Source: Purpureocillium takamizusanense (taxonomy: Eukaryota; Ascomycota; Sordariomycetes; Hypocreales; Ophiocordycipitaceae). From it: DNA of 64,000 nucleotides. The stretch lies in assembly GCF_022605165.1 (NCBI RefSeq), contig NC_063068.1, positions 4,774,001 to 4,838,000 on the forward strand. The letters are read 5' to 3'. Below, in pieces: positions 54,321-64,000 of the stretch. The translations under genes and the position numbers were made by a program. Every line of letters starts with the position of its first letter. The first letter of the stretch is position 1. The notes beneath the pieces were generated by a model. The model did not search any database. It worked only from the letters and a program-made list of their open reading frames with translations, and was not told where the DNA came from.

Positions 54321-56407
54321 CTACGACCCAGACACCTTCCGGGCCGTAGATGCGGCGACGCTGGCGCTCCCGATGCGGCCGCTCGTCTTGCGGATGCCGG
54401 CCGAGTCCTTGGCCCGCAGCGGCGACTCGGAGCCCGCACGCTTGCTCCCGCGGACCCTAGTCAGGACGCCGGGCGTGCTGGCGACGCGGTCGGCCTGCTT
54501 GGGCCGCATGGACCCAATGTTCTCGGCGTCCTGGGACGAGTCGTTGTCGACGTGGGTGTAGATGCTCGACGACGTCGTCGTGGTCGTGGTCTGGCTGACG
54601 GACCGCGCCTTGGCAGACCGGCCCGGCGACTGCGAGGGCTTGCGATGACTGCGCATGCGCAGGTGAATCTCCTCGTCCGACTCGGCGCCCTGGGAGTGGC
54701 GGTGCATCGTGACAAGCTCCGTCTCGTGCTCGACGCCCGTCTCCTCCTCGACCGTGGTGTGATGCGAGGTGGAGCGTTGGTAGGGGTGATGGCGGTCCGC
54801 GCGCGTCGTTTTGCGCGGCTGGCCGGGCGTCGGGGCGGGCAGGTAGTCCTCGTGGACGCCGACGTTGTTGTTGCGGTCGTGGTCGACCTCGCTCAGGGGC
54901 GTGCGGTTCGAGGGACTGCGGTTGGGGGGCGTCGACAGCTGGCTGCTGCGGATGGCCGACTTGTGCATGGCGCGCATGGGGGTGCTGGGGGCGTGCTGGG
55001 AGGCGGCGGCCATCTCGCGGCGCAGCTTGCGCTCGACGCGCTCCTCGATCCACCACTCCCTGAAGGTGCCCTGGTTCAGGTGAAGCCAGTGCTGCTGGGG
55101 GCCGACGACCATGCCGGGGCGCATGAAGCGCATAAAGGAGATAACCTCGTCGGCGGTGAAGCCGTGGCGGTAGATGAGGTAGGCGCCGATGAGGCAGCCG
55201 GTGCGGCCCAGGCCGGCCTTGCAATGGACGGCGATGCCCTTCTTGCGGACGGTGATGGTCTCGTGCGCGAGGCGGATGAACTTGCGCACCGTGGTCAGCG
55301 TCGGGCAGGTGCCGTCGTCGAAGATCATGTCGAGGTGCTGGATGCCGAGGGCCTCAAAGTACGAAGGGGAGTAGAGAGGCGAGTTGAGGCGGACGACGAG
55401 GCCAATGTTCTTCTCGGAGAAGTGGCGCAGGACGTTCTTGAAGGGCTGGGGGAGGGTGGGATGGGCGTCGACGGCGGCGAGATCCCGGGGCAGGGAGGAG
55501 AAGAGGTCGGAGCCCTCGGTCACCTTGGCCACGGGCGTGTGCTGGGGCGAGGCAAAGGCGAGGAAGTGCGGCGTGATCCAGTTGAAGTCGCCGTGCTCGA
55601 CGCGCTCAAACCTCTCGTACATTTCGAGGTCAAAGTTGTCCAGGTCGCAGCACTTTTCCTCCTTGGCCTTCCAGACGCCGTAGACGACGTCCTGGACGGT
55701 GATGCCGTAGTCGGCCTGGCTGTAGCCGGCGTCGCGAAAGGGCATCAGCGGCGGGTCGACCTGGGCGATGGGCGCAAGGGCGAGATGGGGCGGCCAGTTC
55801 TGGATCAGGACCATGTAGCAGGCGAGCATGCACGCGGCGTTTGCGCGACCTGATGGGCGATCACGCCTCTCAGTTAGCATACACACACACACACACACAC
55901 AGTACGTTGAAGAAGCATCAAGGCGGGGATGGGATGGCAAGACTCACTCCTCGGGTCGGCGGCGCTCCAGAAGACGACGGGCCGGTCCTTGTTCTCCTTG
56001 GCGCCGAGGATGTCGTGGAAGCGGATGGCGAAGCGGTACAGGTGGCCAATGTGCAGCGGCCCAAAGTCGTGGTGAAAGGCATTGTAGAGGAGGGTGTCGT
56101 CGACGGTGAAGTAGCACGGTGGCACGCGGCTGCTGGAGGGCAAGTCGGCGGCGGCGCGCTGAGAGCGCTTCCGCGGCGAGACGGGCGTCTCGGGCGTCGG
56201 GAAGAGCGTCTCCGACGTGGGCGGGTTGACGTAGGCGGCGAGGTAGAGCCGGTCTGTGTGTGTGAGGGCATCGTCAGTGTCGTCGGCTCCCTCTCGCGGG
56301 TTGCGATGCGGGCGGGCGGCCGGTGATGCAGAGGAGCTGGACTTACCGGGAATGTACTCGATGATCTGCCCCATGTTGTTTTGGGCGTGCCTCGAGGTGG
56401 GAGCCAT
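54321..56407 (-). CDS. CDC14: Dual-specificity protein phosphatase Cdc14
   Basis: 631 aa from exons 56407-56347, 56253-55948 and 55849-54321, phases consistent. The N-terminal core domain begins IIEYIPDRLYLAAY and contains YFTVDDTLLYNAFHHDFGP. The second, catalytic domain contains the P-loop HCKAGLGRTG with nucleophile C333, preceded by the WPD-loop-like DDGTCP. GDFNWI is typical of Cdc14. The tail after about residue 410 is long, basic and Ser/Pro/Thr-rich, as in yeast Cdc14, where it holds nuclear-localisation and regulatory sites. Cdc14 reverses CDK phosphorylation at mitotic exit, in septation and in cytokinesis. The second intron has a long TG repeat followed by GCTAAC and CATCAG. A second in-frame Met at residue 12 is an alternative start. 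It is divergent from PCC1, sharing a 1.8 kb promoter region. Confidence 0.96.
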
Positions 56408-57179
56408 TGCTGCTGCTTAGGGCTCAAGGTCGCCGTCCTCGTGGGGGCGTCCAGGCGCAAACAAACAATAACAATAACAAGGGCCGCCACCACCAAGTCT
56501 CTTCTCGACGACGACTCTCGACTGGTGCTCGCGATGGAGACGGTAAGCAGATGCCCGCTCCTGGGGTCCTCGTCGTTTCTTTGTCCCTGCGTGATGCGCG
56601 CGCGCGCACTACAGTAGCAAAAAGCACGAGGCCTCGAGGAGGAGGACGACGACGGCGGGCGATGTCTGCGAGGGAGGGAGGGAGGGGGGGCGCAAGCGGG
56701 AGAGCGAGGAGAAGAAGCGCAAAGTCGACGGCGTTGACCCAAGAGGCAAGGGAGAAGGGGGCAAAACCCAACGGCGACGTCAATGGAGATGTAGACGGGA
56801 GAAGCTTTGTGGGAAGGGACGAAGGCGTCAACGGAGGGTGCGTGCGGGCAGGCGGGCGGGCGTTCACGATGTTTTTGTACGGAGCATTTGGAACCGGGGG
56901 GGACATGGATGGAGCGGGCTGGCAGGCGACTGAGAGTTGACTTGACAGGCGGTGCCAGAGCGCCCACTGCACTGCGTCTTGTTATTCTGCCAGCCCACCA
57001 GCAGGCGCCTGCCGCACCACCACCACCAGCACCCCGGCTCAAAACAGTGGAGTGGAGGTCCTGCCCCGGTGTGCAGCGGCTGTTGGAGTGGGGCGGGTCC
57101 CGTCGCCAGGGCAACCGTCTCGCCAGGCTCAACCGTCAGGGCCCTCACTGGACTGGACTGGCCGGGCCTGGCTGCAGGG

Positions 57180-57185
<6 letters not shown>

Positions 57186-57229
<44 letters not shown>
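57186..57229. repeat. (AC)n microsatellite, 22 units
   Basis: The longest uninterrupted dinucleotide repeat in the window, within the CDC14-PCC1 divergent promoter. Confidence 0.95.
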
Positions 57230-57230
<1 letters not shown>

Positions 57231-57847
57231 CACACCTCGTCAGGCACTGACTGCACCGCCGTTGAGAAACTCTCATCCTCCTACGGAGTAGCCGCGCCCA
57301 GGTGCCCGCCCAGGCGGCCTACGGGATGGTGCCGTGCAAGCAAGCCCGCCCGCTCCAACTGGGGCCGGCTGGCAGCACTGTGAGGCCCAACGATAGTATG
57401 GCTTGGCTCCCTGCAGCCCTACCTGACCTGCCCTGCCTGGGGGGCGCTCCGGCAGCGGGCAGCTGCCTCGATAGCTCCCGCTGGGACCGCCCTCGTGCTT
57501 CTTTCCTTGCCCCAACGGCCAGCCGTCTGCGCCACAAATGCGGCAGCTTTGCCTGGGTCTTTTCCGCCCAAAGCCCCGTCCATCCCCCCCCCCCCCCTCC
57601 CCCCAGTCCCATCTTGTCCGACCCGAGCTGTCTGTCATCTGAGGCCGTTGCCGTCCGCGGACCTACGAGAGCCCAGTTTACCCCATCCGCTACAGTACTT
57701 TCCCCATGTACAGGTAGTAACTTCCACACATACAATGTTTGCTTGGACTGGACCTGACGGCGGCGCATGCTTGCCGGCCGGCCGGCGTGCGGGCCCCGGT
57801 AGCGGAGGCACCAGCCACATGCACTCACCAGCCACATCCAGCCTGTC

Positions 57848-57870
57848 TGTCGCCTGTCGCCTGTCGCCTG
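57848..57870. repeat. Tandem CTGTCGC heptamers
   Basis: Three consecutive near-perfect 7-bp units in the divergent promoter. Confidence 0.7.
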
Positions 57871-58223
57871 TCGCGCGGCTGCTGCCACACCCCGCCACCG
57901 CCGCCTCCAGCAGAACTGGTGGTCCTCGCGGCAACGACGACGACGACGACGACGAATATCCTCCTCCAAGACAAGACGACTTGCGACGACTGCATTCCTC
58001 ACACTGAGTCGCGTGCCCACCGACCCGCCCAGCACAACAGCCAGCACCAGCACCAGCATCAGCACCACCAACAGCGCGCACAGCCTTGCTGCCTCCTCTC
58101 GGCCTCCCTCTCTCCATTCGGCAAACCTCGACCGAGAAAAAGGGCCCCAGGACGGACTGACGGACGGTCCTTGCCGCAGCGGACTATCCCCCCCGTCCTC
58201 CGAATGCATCGCCGACCGTAGCC

Positions 58224-58905
58224 ATGGCCACCATCATCACCACCACCACCACAGCTGCCTCGGCCCGTGACGACGCATCCTTCCCCTGCTCCATGTACGT
58301 AGGCCCTCCCTTCTGCTCCCCCTCCGTCTCCTCCTCCGCTCCATCTCGTTGCCCTCGTCATCCGCCCGGTCATCCAACCAGCATTCCTCAGTATCCCCGC
58401 CCGGGGCTCTGTCTTTGCCACTGCCCAAACCCTTTGCATGTCCGTTTTCTTTCGCTGACACCCACTGCCAAACCCTCCCAGAGCCCTGCGCGTGCCCCTC
58501 CCCTCGGCGCGCCTCGCCTCCACCGCCCTCCGCGCCCTCGAGGTCGACCCGGAGCTCTCCCCGCTCGTCCGCCGCCACCTCTCCGTCGGTACCGCCGCCG
58601 CCGCCGACGATGTCATAGACACTACCACAGCCGCCGCAGCCGCCGTCGGGGCAGAACAAAGAGTAGCAGGAGTAGTAGTAGCAGTAGGAGGAGGCGAAGA
58701 AGAAACGGTACAAGAGGAGAACAACGAGGCGCTCAAGGTCCTGCACGTCGACTACCGGGCCACGACGAACCGCATGCTCCGCGTCGCCGTAAACTCCTTC
58801 CTCGACAGCCTGAAGCTGGTCCTCGAGGTCATGGAGCAGCTCGACGTCGATGTCTTGGCCGAGCCGCGGCGGCTGCGTCAGGGGTCGCCGCCACCGCCGA
58901 CATGA
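58224..58905 (+). CDS. PCC1: EKC/KEOPS complex subunit Pcc1
   Basis: 164 aa from exons 58224-58294 and 58482-58905 (donor GTACGT, acceptor CCCAG), phase consistent. The family core is clear: FPCSIALRVPLPSARLASTALRALEVDPELSP at the start of the domain and HVDYRATTNRMLRVAVNSFLDSLKLVLEVMEQLD at its end. Pcc1 (human LAGE3) is a small alpha/beta subunit that dimerises the KEOPS complex, which makes the N6-threonylcarbamoyl modification of tRNA (t6A37) and also affects telomeres and transcription. Fungal Pcc1 is usually 80-120 aa; this one is longer because of an Ala/Val/Gly/Glu-rich insert at about 60-105, encoded in part by GTA/GCA trinucleotide repeats near 58660-58695. That insert would fall in a loop between the two beta-rich parts. 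Confidence 0.92.
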
Positions 58906-59362
58906 TACACGGACATGTTGCAAAGACAAACAGACAAAAAAAACAGAAGACATCATAATGATCCACGCCCCGCCGCTGCCCGCTCTCGGTGTTTACGTCG
59001 TTGTATTTTTTTTGTTACTAACTAGTTAGTAGTACCTCGCCCCGTGTCACGTATCTGACGCCTCTCTCACACGAACGCGTCCCCGTGGGGTGGTCTCTGT
59101 CAAGATCCGTATGCATTACGCTGGCCTCGTCGGCCTTTGCTCCCAAGGGTTGACTGACCGCCATACAATGTCGCTTGAGGCCCCCGGCTACCCCCCACCC
59201 CCAGACGTGTCTGTCCATGCAACACCGTCCTGTCCGTATATACAGTGAAAACATGATCGCGTCCCACCTCGAGTCATCTCGTCGCCCAGGCCATTGCGCT
59301 ACCCGAAAAAGCATTCTTTGTCCGAGAAAAAAAACGTGTGCCCTTCCCCGGCCACTTGTGTG
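58906..59362. other. Convergent 3' intergenic region PCC1/nuc-1
   Basis: About 460 bp with A-rich and T-rich runs near 58932-58945 and 59005-59012, presumably both 3' UTRs. Nothing else seen. Confidence 0.6.
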
Positions 59363-61584
59363 CTATGTCGCCGCCGAATCTTCCTTGTCCTCGCATTCTC
59401 CCTTTATCTTCTCCAACTGGCTCTTGAGCTGCTGAAGCTCTTGCTTGAGGTCCACGTTTTCCTGCTGCAGGTGCTTCATGTGCACAATGGCATTTTCCAC
59501 CACGCTGGCCTTGCTGTTTGCCATGTTGGCCCCCTTGGCGTCCTTCTTGTCCGCCTCCTCCACGGCGCCCTCGACCGGTGGCTGGTCCGGCAGGAGCCCG
59601 GCCATGACCTGGAGCGCCGAATTGATGCGGTTCCGCCGCCCCTGTTCGGCAATCTTGTGTGACGTCCTCTTTGACGTGAGATTCGTCGACAGCTCGCTCG
59701 GGTACGACACGCCGGGCACCGTATTCCCCTCCAGGATGTTCTGGTAGTTGGACTTGGACATGAGCAGCCTCGATGCTGTGTCCTCAGCCGACAGGCCAGG
59801 AGTTCCGGGCAACAAGGGCTTGATGTTGGGAGATATCCTCGGCAGCAGCGCGGGCGAGGCGTGGACCGAGCTTGTCGAGCGTTTTCTGCTGTTCCGCGAG
59901 ACGAGCTGGGGTGTCTTCCTCGCCGTCGGCCCGGACGAGCCTGGCCGCAGTTGGGGGCTTGCGCCGGCAGAAGCTGTCCCGGATGCTCTGATGCCGGGGG
60001 ACGGCAGTGGCTGCAGCGTGGAGCCCCTGGCTGAGGTCGCCTCGATGCGGGAAGAGGGCGAGGCGAGCGACGTGTTGATGGGGACGAGCGGCCGTTTCTT
60101 GGAGATGGACTCGGGCAGCTCGAGCGACTCAATATTCTCCGTAACCATGTGCTCCTCCTGGCCGGTGGTGGGCGGGCCCTTGTTCTTGGTGGCAGGGAGC
60201 TTCATGAGAGACGCGGGAGTCGCGGGATGGGGTTGTTGTTGTTGTGATTGTTGTTGTGGTGGTGTTTGCAGCACCGGTTGCGGCTGGTGCTGATGCTGAT
60301 TCTGGTGCTGCTGCGTCTGCGGCTGTTCAGTGTTTGCGGAGCGCAGCTGAGGCTGCTGAGGACCACCGTTCTGGGGCCGGATGTAGGGAGACTTGCTCGT
60401 CGACCTCCGGTTCGGGACCGGTGGCGGCGGCATGTCCGTCAGGTTCTCAGGCGACACAGAAGCGTTCTCCTCGGACCCGTCGGTGGAGGTGGCCGGCAGC
60501 GGCAGCAAGCCCTGGTCGGCGGGCCGGATGTTTTGCTCGTCCACCTCGTTCAGGACCTGCGACACAATGGCCGGGCTGGGACCCGTCTTTCGCCGCTGAG
60601 GCTTGGCGATAGGCGAGCTCTTGATGCTGGCCTTACCCCTGGCCTTGACGGCGTTGTTTTTCCGAGCCTTCTTGGAAAGGTCCTGCGCATTGGCGGCGGG
60701 CGCGATGGCGGGCGCCTCGAGGTCCATTTCGATGGGGGAGTTGTTAGAGTGAGTGCTGTGGTCGTAAGCTGATGAGGAGTCGTTTTGCGCATGCAGCGCC
60801 GGCGACGTCAGGGGGCTGAAGTAGGCGCCCGGGACGGTGAAGGCATTGTCCATGTTGAAGTGGGGATCTAGAGGCGTCACAGCAGGAGACACGAGGGGCG
60901 TAAAGGCCATCTGATGCTACGGTCAGCAGGTGCACATTCTCACGGCGGGTGGTTCCTGCCGTCGTGGTCAAGTAAGGGGTCGGGCTTCGATCGAAGGGGC
61001 GGGCATGCATGTCCTACATCTTGCTGCTCAGCAATACGCTGGTGGTAGCCCCTGTCATAGACGCCCTGGCGGGCGACCTGCTCAGGCTGCGAGTAGAACT
61101 GGCCGCTGCCGGGGGCCATCTCGAGGCTCTGGGGCGTCGGGGGCACGGAGTGGCTGTGGTTGGAGAAGAAGGTGGCGCGTTGCTCCTGGAGGACGCGCTG
61201 CTGCTGCTGGTACTTTTGCTGCTGCAGGTACTGGATCTGGGCGTCGATGCTGGAGATGGCGTCGCTAGGGGCCGAGGTGGCCATCATCTGGGCGGGCATG
61301 CCGGCCGTGGTCATGGCCGGGGTGTGGTTCTGGAGGAGGCCGTCGCTGCGGGGGATCATGTGCGAAGGGTCCGAGTCGGACATGATGGAGTCGTGCTGCT
61401 GGTGCTGGCGCGACTGGCCCATGATGGGTTGCGCGGCGCTGGTATCCTGGAAGCCGTGGAAGTCGAAGTGCATGCCGTCGCCCATGTTGGCCATGCCGCT
61501 CATGTCGAGGAACTGGTTGAACTCATCGTCGCCGGCGGCGGCCATGTGCTGGTCCTGCCCATCCCACGCCGCGGAAGCCATCAT
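59363..61584 (-). CDS. nuc-1: NUC-1/PalcA/Pho4-type bHLH regulator of phosphate acquisition
   Basis: 704 aa from exons 61584-61018 and 60910-59363 (donor GTAGGA, acceptor CATCAG), phase 0. The bHLH is near the C-terminus at about 601-672: TSKRTSHKIAEQGRRNRIN as basic region, first helix NSALQVMAGLL, a loop rich in Glu/Lys, and second helix VVENAIVHMKHLQQE. A coiled-coil (leucine-rich, about 672-697) follows. This arrangement and the basic region resemble Neurospora NUC-1. The N-terminus is Gln/Met-rich and the middle is Ser/Pro-rich with a poly-Gln/His run. NUC-1 activates phosphatase and phosphate permease genes by binding CACGTG/CACGTT when phosphate is low; the cyclin-CDK pair PREG/PGOV holds it inactive. 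An in-frame second Met at residue 2 is an equally good start. A secreted acid phosphatase gene lies 40 kb away in the window. Confidence 0.9.
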
Positions 61585-64000
61585 GACAGAATTATCACGC
61601 GGGAGAAAGAGATTCCCGAGTCTCGCGCGCCGTTGGGGTCAAAGGTGAGATGCGATGGGAAAAGGGTCGGTCGGTCGGCCGCGTGAGTGTTGGTGGTGGG
61701 CCCTGCGCCGGAGCGTCGTGCGATGGAAAGCGAGCGTCGGTCGTCGTCGGTCGTCGTCCAACGAGTCAATGGCGCATTGACGACTCTTGCGTCACCCGTG
61801 GCGCTGGTGGCCGTCAATCACAGAGCCGGGTCGGCAGCAGGTACGGATGTCGTCGAGGTTGAGGGGTGGTGGTGAGCGATGGTGTTGAAGAATGGCGGCG
61901 CGGGACTTTTTTTCTCCCCCAGTGGCCGCATTCGTCTGGTGTCGAGTCGAGCGGTCGTCGCAGGCCGCGGCGGCGCCTTGAGAGAGGGAGGGAGGGGCCG
62001 GTTCGAGTGTGCAAATGCGACGACGACGACGATGGCGCAGCAACAGTCTGTACAGGTGACACGAGCGCGGAGCTCGATGCGGCTCGAGGGTGGAAGGGCG
62101 TGCGTCGCGAGGCGTCGGTGTTATCTTCTGGTGAAGTCGTCCTTGCCAGCGGGCAACAGCAGAGCAGAGTTCGATGGTCCGACGAGAGGCAAACGGGCCA
62201 CGGGTGAATTGCCCGTGGGTCGGCGAGCGACCGAGAGAGGCGCCGGGCGGAAGCAGGCAGACAAAGTGGGGGGGGGCCATGAGGGTTTTTGGGGAGGGGG
62301 CCCGCGGTGATCTAGAATGGATGGCGGCATGGCGAGCGCGAGTTCCAAGGTTGGCGGGCTGGCTGGCTGGCTCCTTTGGCCGAGGGTGCAGAGAACTGAA
62401 GCGAGCGCACTTCTCAGTACTGTACTTTGGAGGTACGTAGGTGGCAGCGCCCCAGCAGCCCTGAGTGGCCGGCCCTGGCAAGTACAATACACCTACTAGG
62501 TATCGCCCCAAGTTCCGGGGGGGGGGGGTCATGGTGGTCCACGCTTGGAAGGGTGGCGCCATCAGGTGCTGTAATCGTCGTTCACCAGCCCCTGCCCGCC
62601 GGGCTGAGCACCGGGCACCTCACAGGCAGCCCAGACCTGAGTCCCGCTGGAGCAGCGCTGAGGGGGGGGGGGGCCTCCAGGCCAGCCTCAACGCCCGCCG
62701 AAGAATTCCATGGCCGGGGAGGGTAGGTGGGCGGCGCCCGTGCACCTCTAGCGACCCCACCAAGAGTCTAGTGGTGTCGACAGTGGGGACTCCGTCTTGC
62801 CCATCTCGTGCTTCCCTGTCCTGTGGCCGACGGAATCTTTTTTTTTTTGTTGGCGTCCGGCAGGAGACTTTCTCCAATTGCCTTTTTTTCTCAGTTCTCT
62901 CTTTTTGCTGCTTGATTCTACAACGGCTACTCTCGCCCGTTGGGCCCCTGACGGATGTTGCCGTGGCGCACGTAGCAGGGCGGGGTCCGCATGACGGGCC
63001 CTTACTTAGAGGTTAGTAGTACTATACGTACCTTGATTTAGTACCTCTATATGTCTGTACGTGGTACCTTTCATGTTGGAGACGGGAGGGACCAGAACCA
63101 GAACCCGAGGAATACTACCAGGTTGCCCGTCCTGTATTAGCGAGGGAGATGGTGGGCGGGGCAGTGACATGACAGGTGCGTTCATAGGTACATACTACTG
63201 CTAAGGTACCTATACGATTCCCCTGGCTATCGCCCGCGTGGACAGCCCGTCGTCGGATTGCGCAACGGGGTGCGACAAACGAGACGGCACGGCGTGGACT
63301 CGACAACGATGATGATTTGGCTGCGCAAAATCGCCAACTGAACCTTGTCAACTGCCGGGCAGCAGCTGGGCTGCAGGCAGACCCGCCGTGTCTATGCTGC
63401 ACTCTTGTCAGTTTGGGTCACTGCCACTGTTGAATCCGTATTCGCAGGGCGGCGGTGGCAGCAGCGCACACCCATCATCACACGGCACCACCACCACCAC
63501 CATCACGATTAGCCGCCACCACTAGCCGGGAAAAGCACGCAGCATCACCACCAAGAGCCGGAAATCTCAGGGATCTCGGTCCAGAAACGAACGGGTCACC
63601 TGCTCCCAGCCGCTTCCATTGGCGCGCCCTGGAAGGCTATGCCCCCCCTGGTCACCATGCAAAGAGGATTGACACACCACCCACCCAATCTCGTCCCTTC
63701 GCACGCCTTGGTTCGCTTTTTGTCAGTCTGCCTGCCCTTTGTCTCCATCTATGCTGACGATGCGCTGAGCACCGAGCTGGTGATGGTGTTGCTTGTGCAA
63801 TTTCTACGTTACTCCTCGTTCCGCACCTGCTTTAGTAGTTACTTTGCACAGAATAATTCGGCCCTATTAGGTACCTTAGTTAGGTAGCAGGCAAGCAGGT
63901 TGATGATACCTACACTACCTACTTCGTACTAAAGTAATCTCTGTCTCCCCGCGCCATGGGCCGTGATGTTTTGGTACGATCCACTACCAGTCTCCGTCTT
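61585..64000. other. Upstream flank of nuc-1 and gene-free right end
   Basis: About 2.4 kb. The first part is the nuc-1 promoter/5' UTR, with GAC/GTC-rich trinucleotides near 62015-62035. It holds two 12-nt G tracts (62517-62528 and 62662-62673), GTAC-motif clusters at about 63015-63070, 63185-63215 and 63830-63935, and CACCAC repeats near 63485-63505. No gene is supported; one could begin beyond the right edge. Confidence 0.5.
62517..62673. repeat. Pair of 12-nt poly-G tracts
   Basis: Two uninterrupted G runs of 12 nt, at 62517-62528 and 62662-62673, in the nuc-1 upstream region. Confidence 0.85.

Larger units (their letters stand above)
56408..58223. other. Divergent promoter region CDC14-PCC1
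   Basis: About 1.8 kb. It contains a 44-nt AC repeat (57186-57229), a 14-nt C tract (57584-57597), tandem CTGTCGC units (57848-57870) and a GAC repeat (57937-57953). Open frames on both strands are repeat-driven. No gene seen. Confidence 0.55.

Noticed and set aside
54552..55853. 433-codon plus-strand open frame opposite CDC14
   Set aside because: It is the antisense shadow of the CDC14 catalytic exon, caused by GC-rich third positions; its translation is Val/Gly/Ala/Asp-rich without any domain.

Overview
The window is nuclear DNA of a filamentous ascomycete, most likely a Sordariomycete and probably Hypocreales. The grounds are GC-rich sequence, short spliceosomal introns (about 34-110 nt) with GTAAGT/GTGAGT-like donors and CTAAC branch sites, and a gene set typical of filamentous ascomycetes: NUC-1-type bHLH regulator, CRT10, HeLo/kinase-like protein, Zn2Cys6 factor and a Mep-type ammonium transporter. 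No bacterial operon, CRISPR array, rRNA, tRNA or intact transposon was seen. The order is an inference; the species cannot be named from this sequence alone.

Layout, left to right. 0.6-10.5 kb: three plus-strand genes, a seven-TM receptor-like protein (606-2279), a membrane-anchored GH5 glycosidase (4564-6108) and a CRT10 homologue (7655-10536), followed by a broken protein-kinase relic (about 10961-11335). 11.3-20 kb: a long repeat-rich spacer, a Mep1/3-like ammonium transporter (15503-17217) with GATA sites upstream, and a convergent membrane-anchored histidine acid phosphatase (17586-19623, minus). 22-30 kb: a TauD/clavaminate-synthase-like oxygenase (22281-23684, minus) and a Zn2Cys6 transcription factor (26806-29791, minus). 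30-36.3 kb: the largest gene-free stretch. 36-47.6 kb: a divergent kinase-like protein (36274-37998), a SWIM zinc-finger protein (38553-39959, minus), the splicing factor SF3b p14 (44000-44659, minus) and an MBD4-like HhH-GPD DNA glycosylase (46036-47553). 49-61.6 kb: ERV29/SURF4 cargo receptor (49083-50239), HeLo plus pseudokinase protein (51318-53369), Cdc14 phosphatase (54321-56407, minus), KEOPS subunit Pcc1 (58224-58905) and a NUC-1-like phosphate regulator (59363-61584, minus). The last 2.4 kb is gene-free.

These are mostly independent housekeeping and accessory genes rather than one pathway cluster. Two weak themes exist. Nutrient acquisition: the ammonium transporter with AGATAAG sites, the secretory acid phosphatase and the NUC-1 phosphate regulator. 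Kinase-fold proteins that have drifted from the canonical motifs: the HeLo pseudokinase, the Y-P-D/D-F-E kinase-like protein and the broken kinase relic. Between genes lie homopolymer G/C tracts, microsatellites, and repeated clusters of short GTAC-centred palindromes (GGTACC, TACCTAGGTA, AGTACT) that no gene model explains. All exon boundaries were deduced by eye from splice signals and frame continuity; no alignment or search was run.
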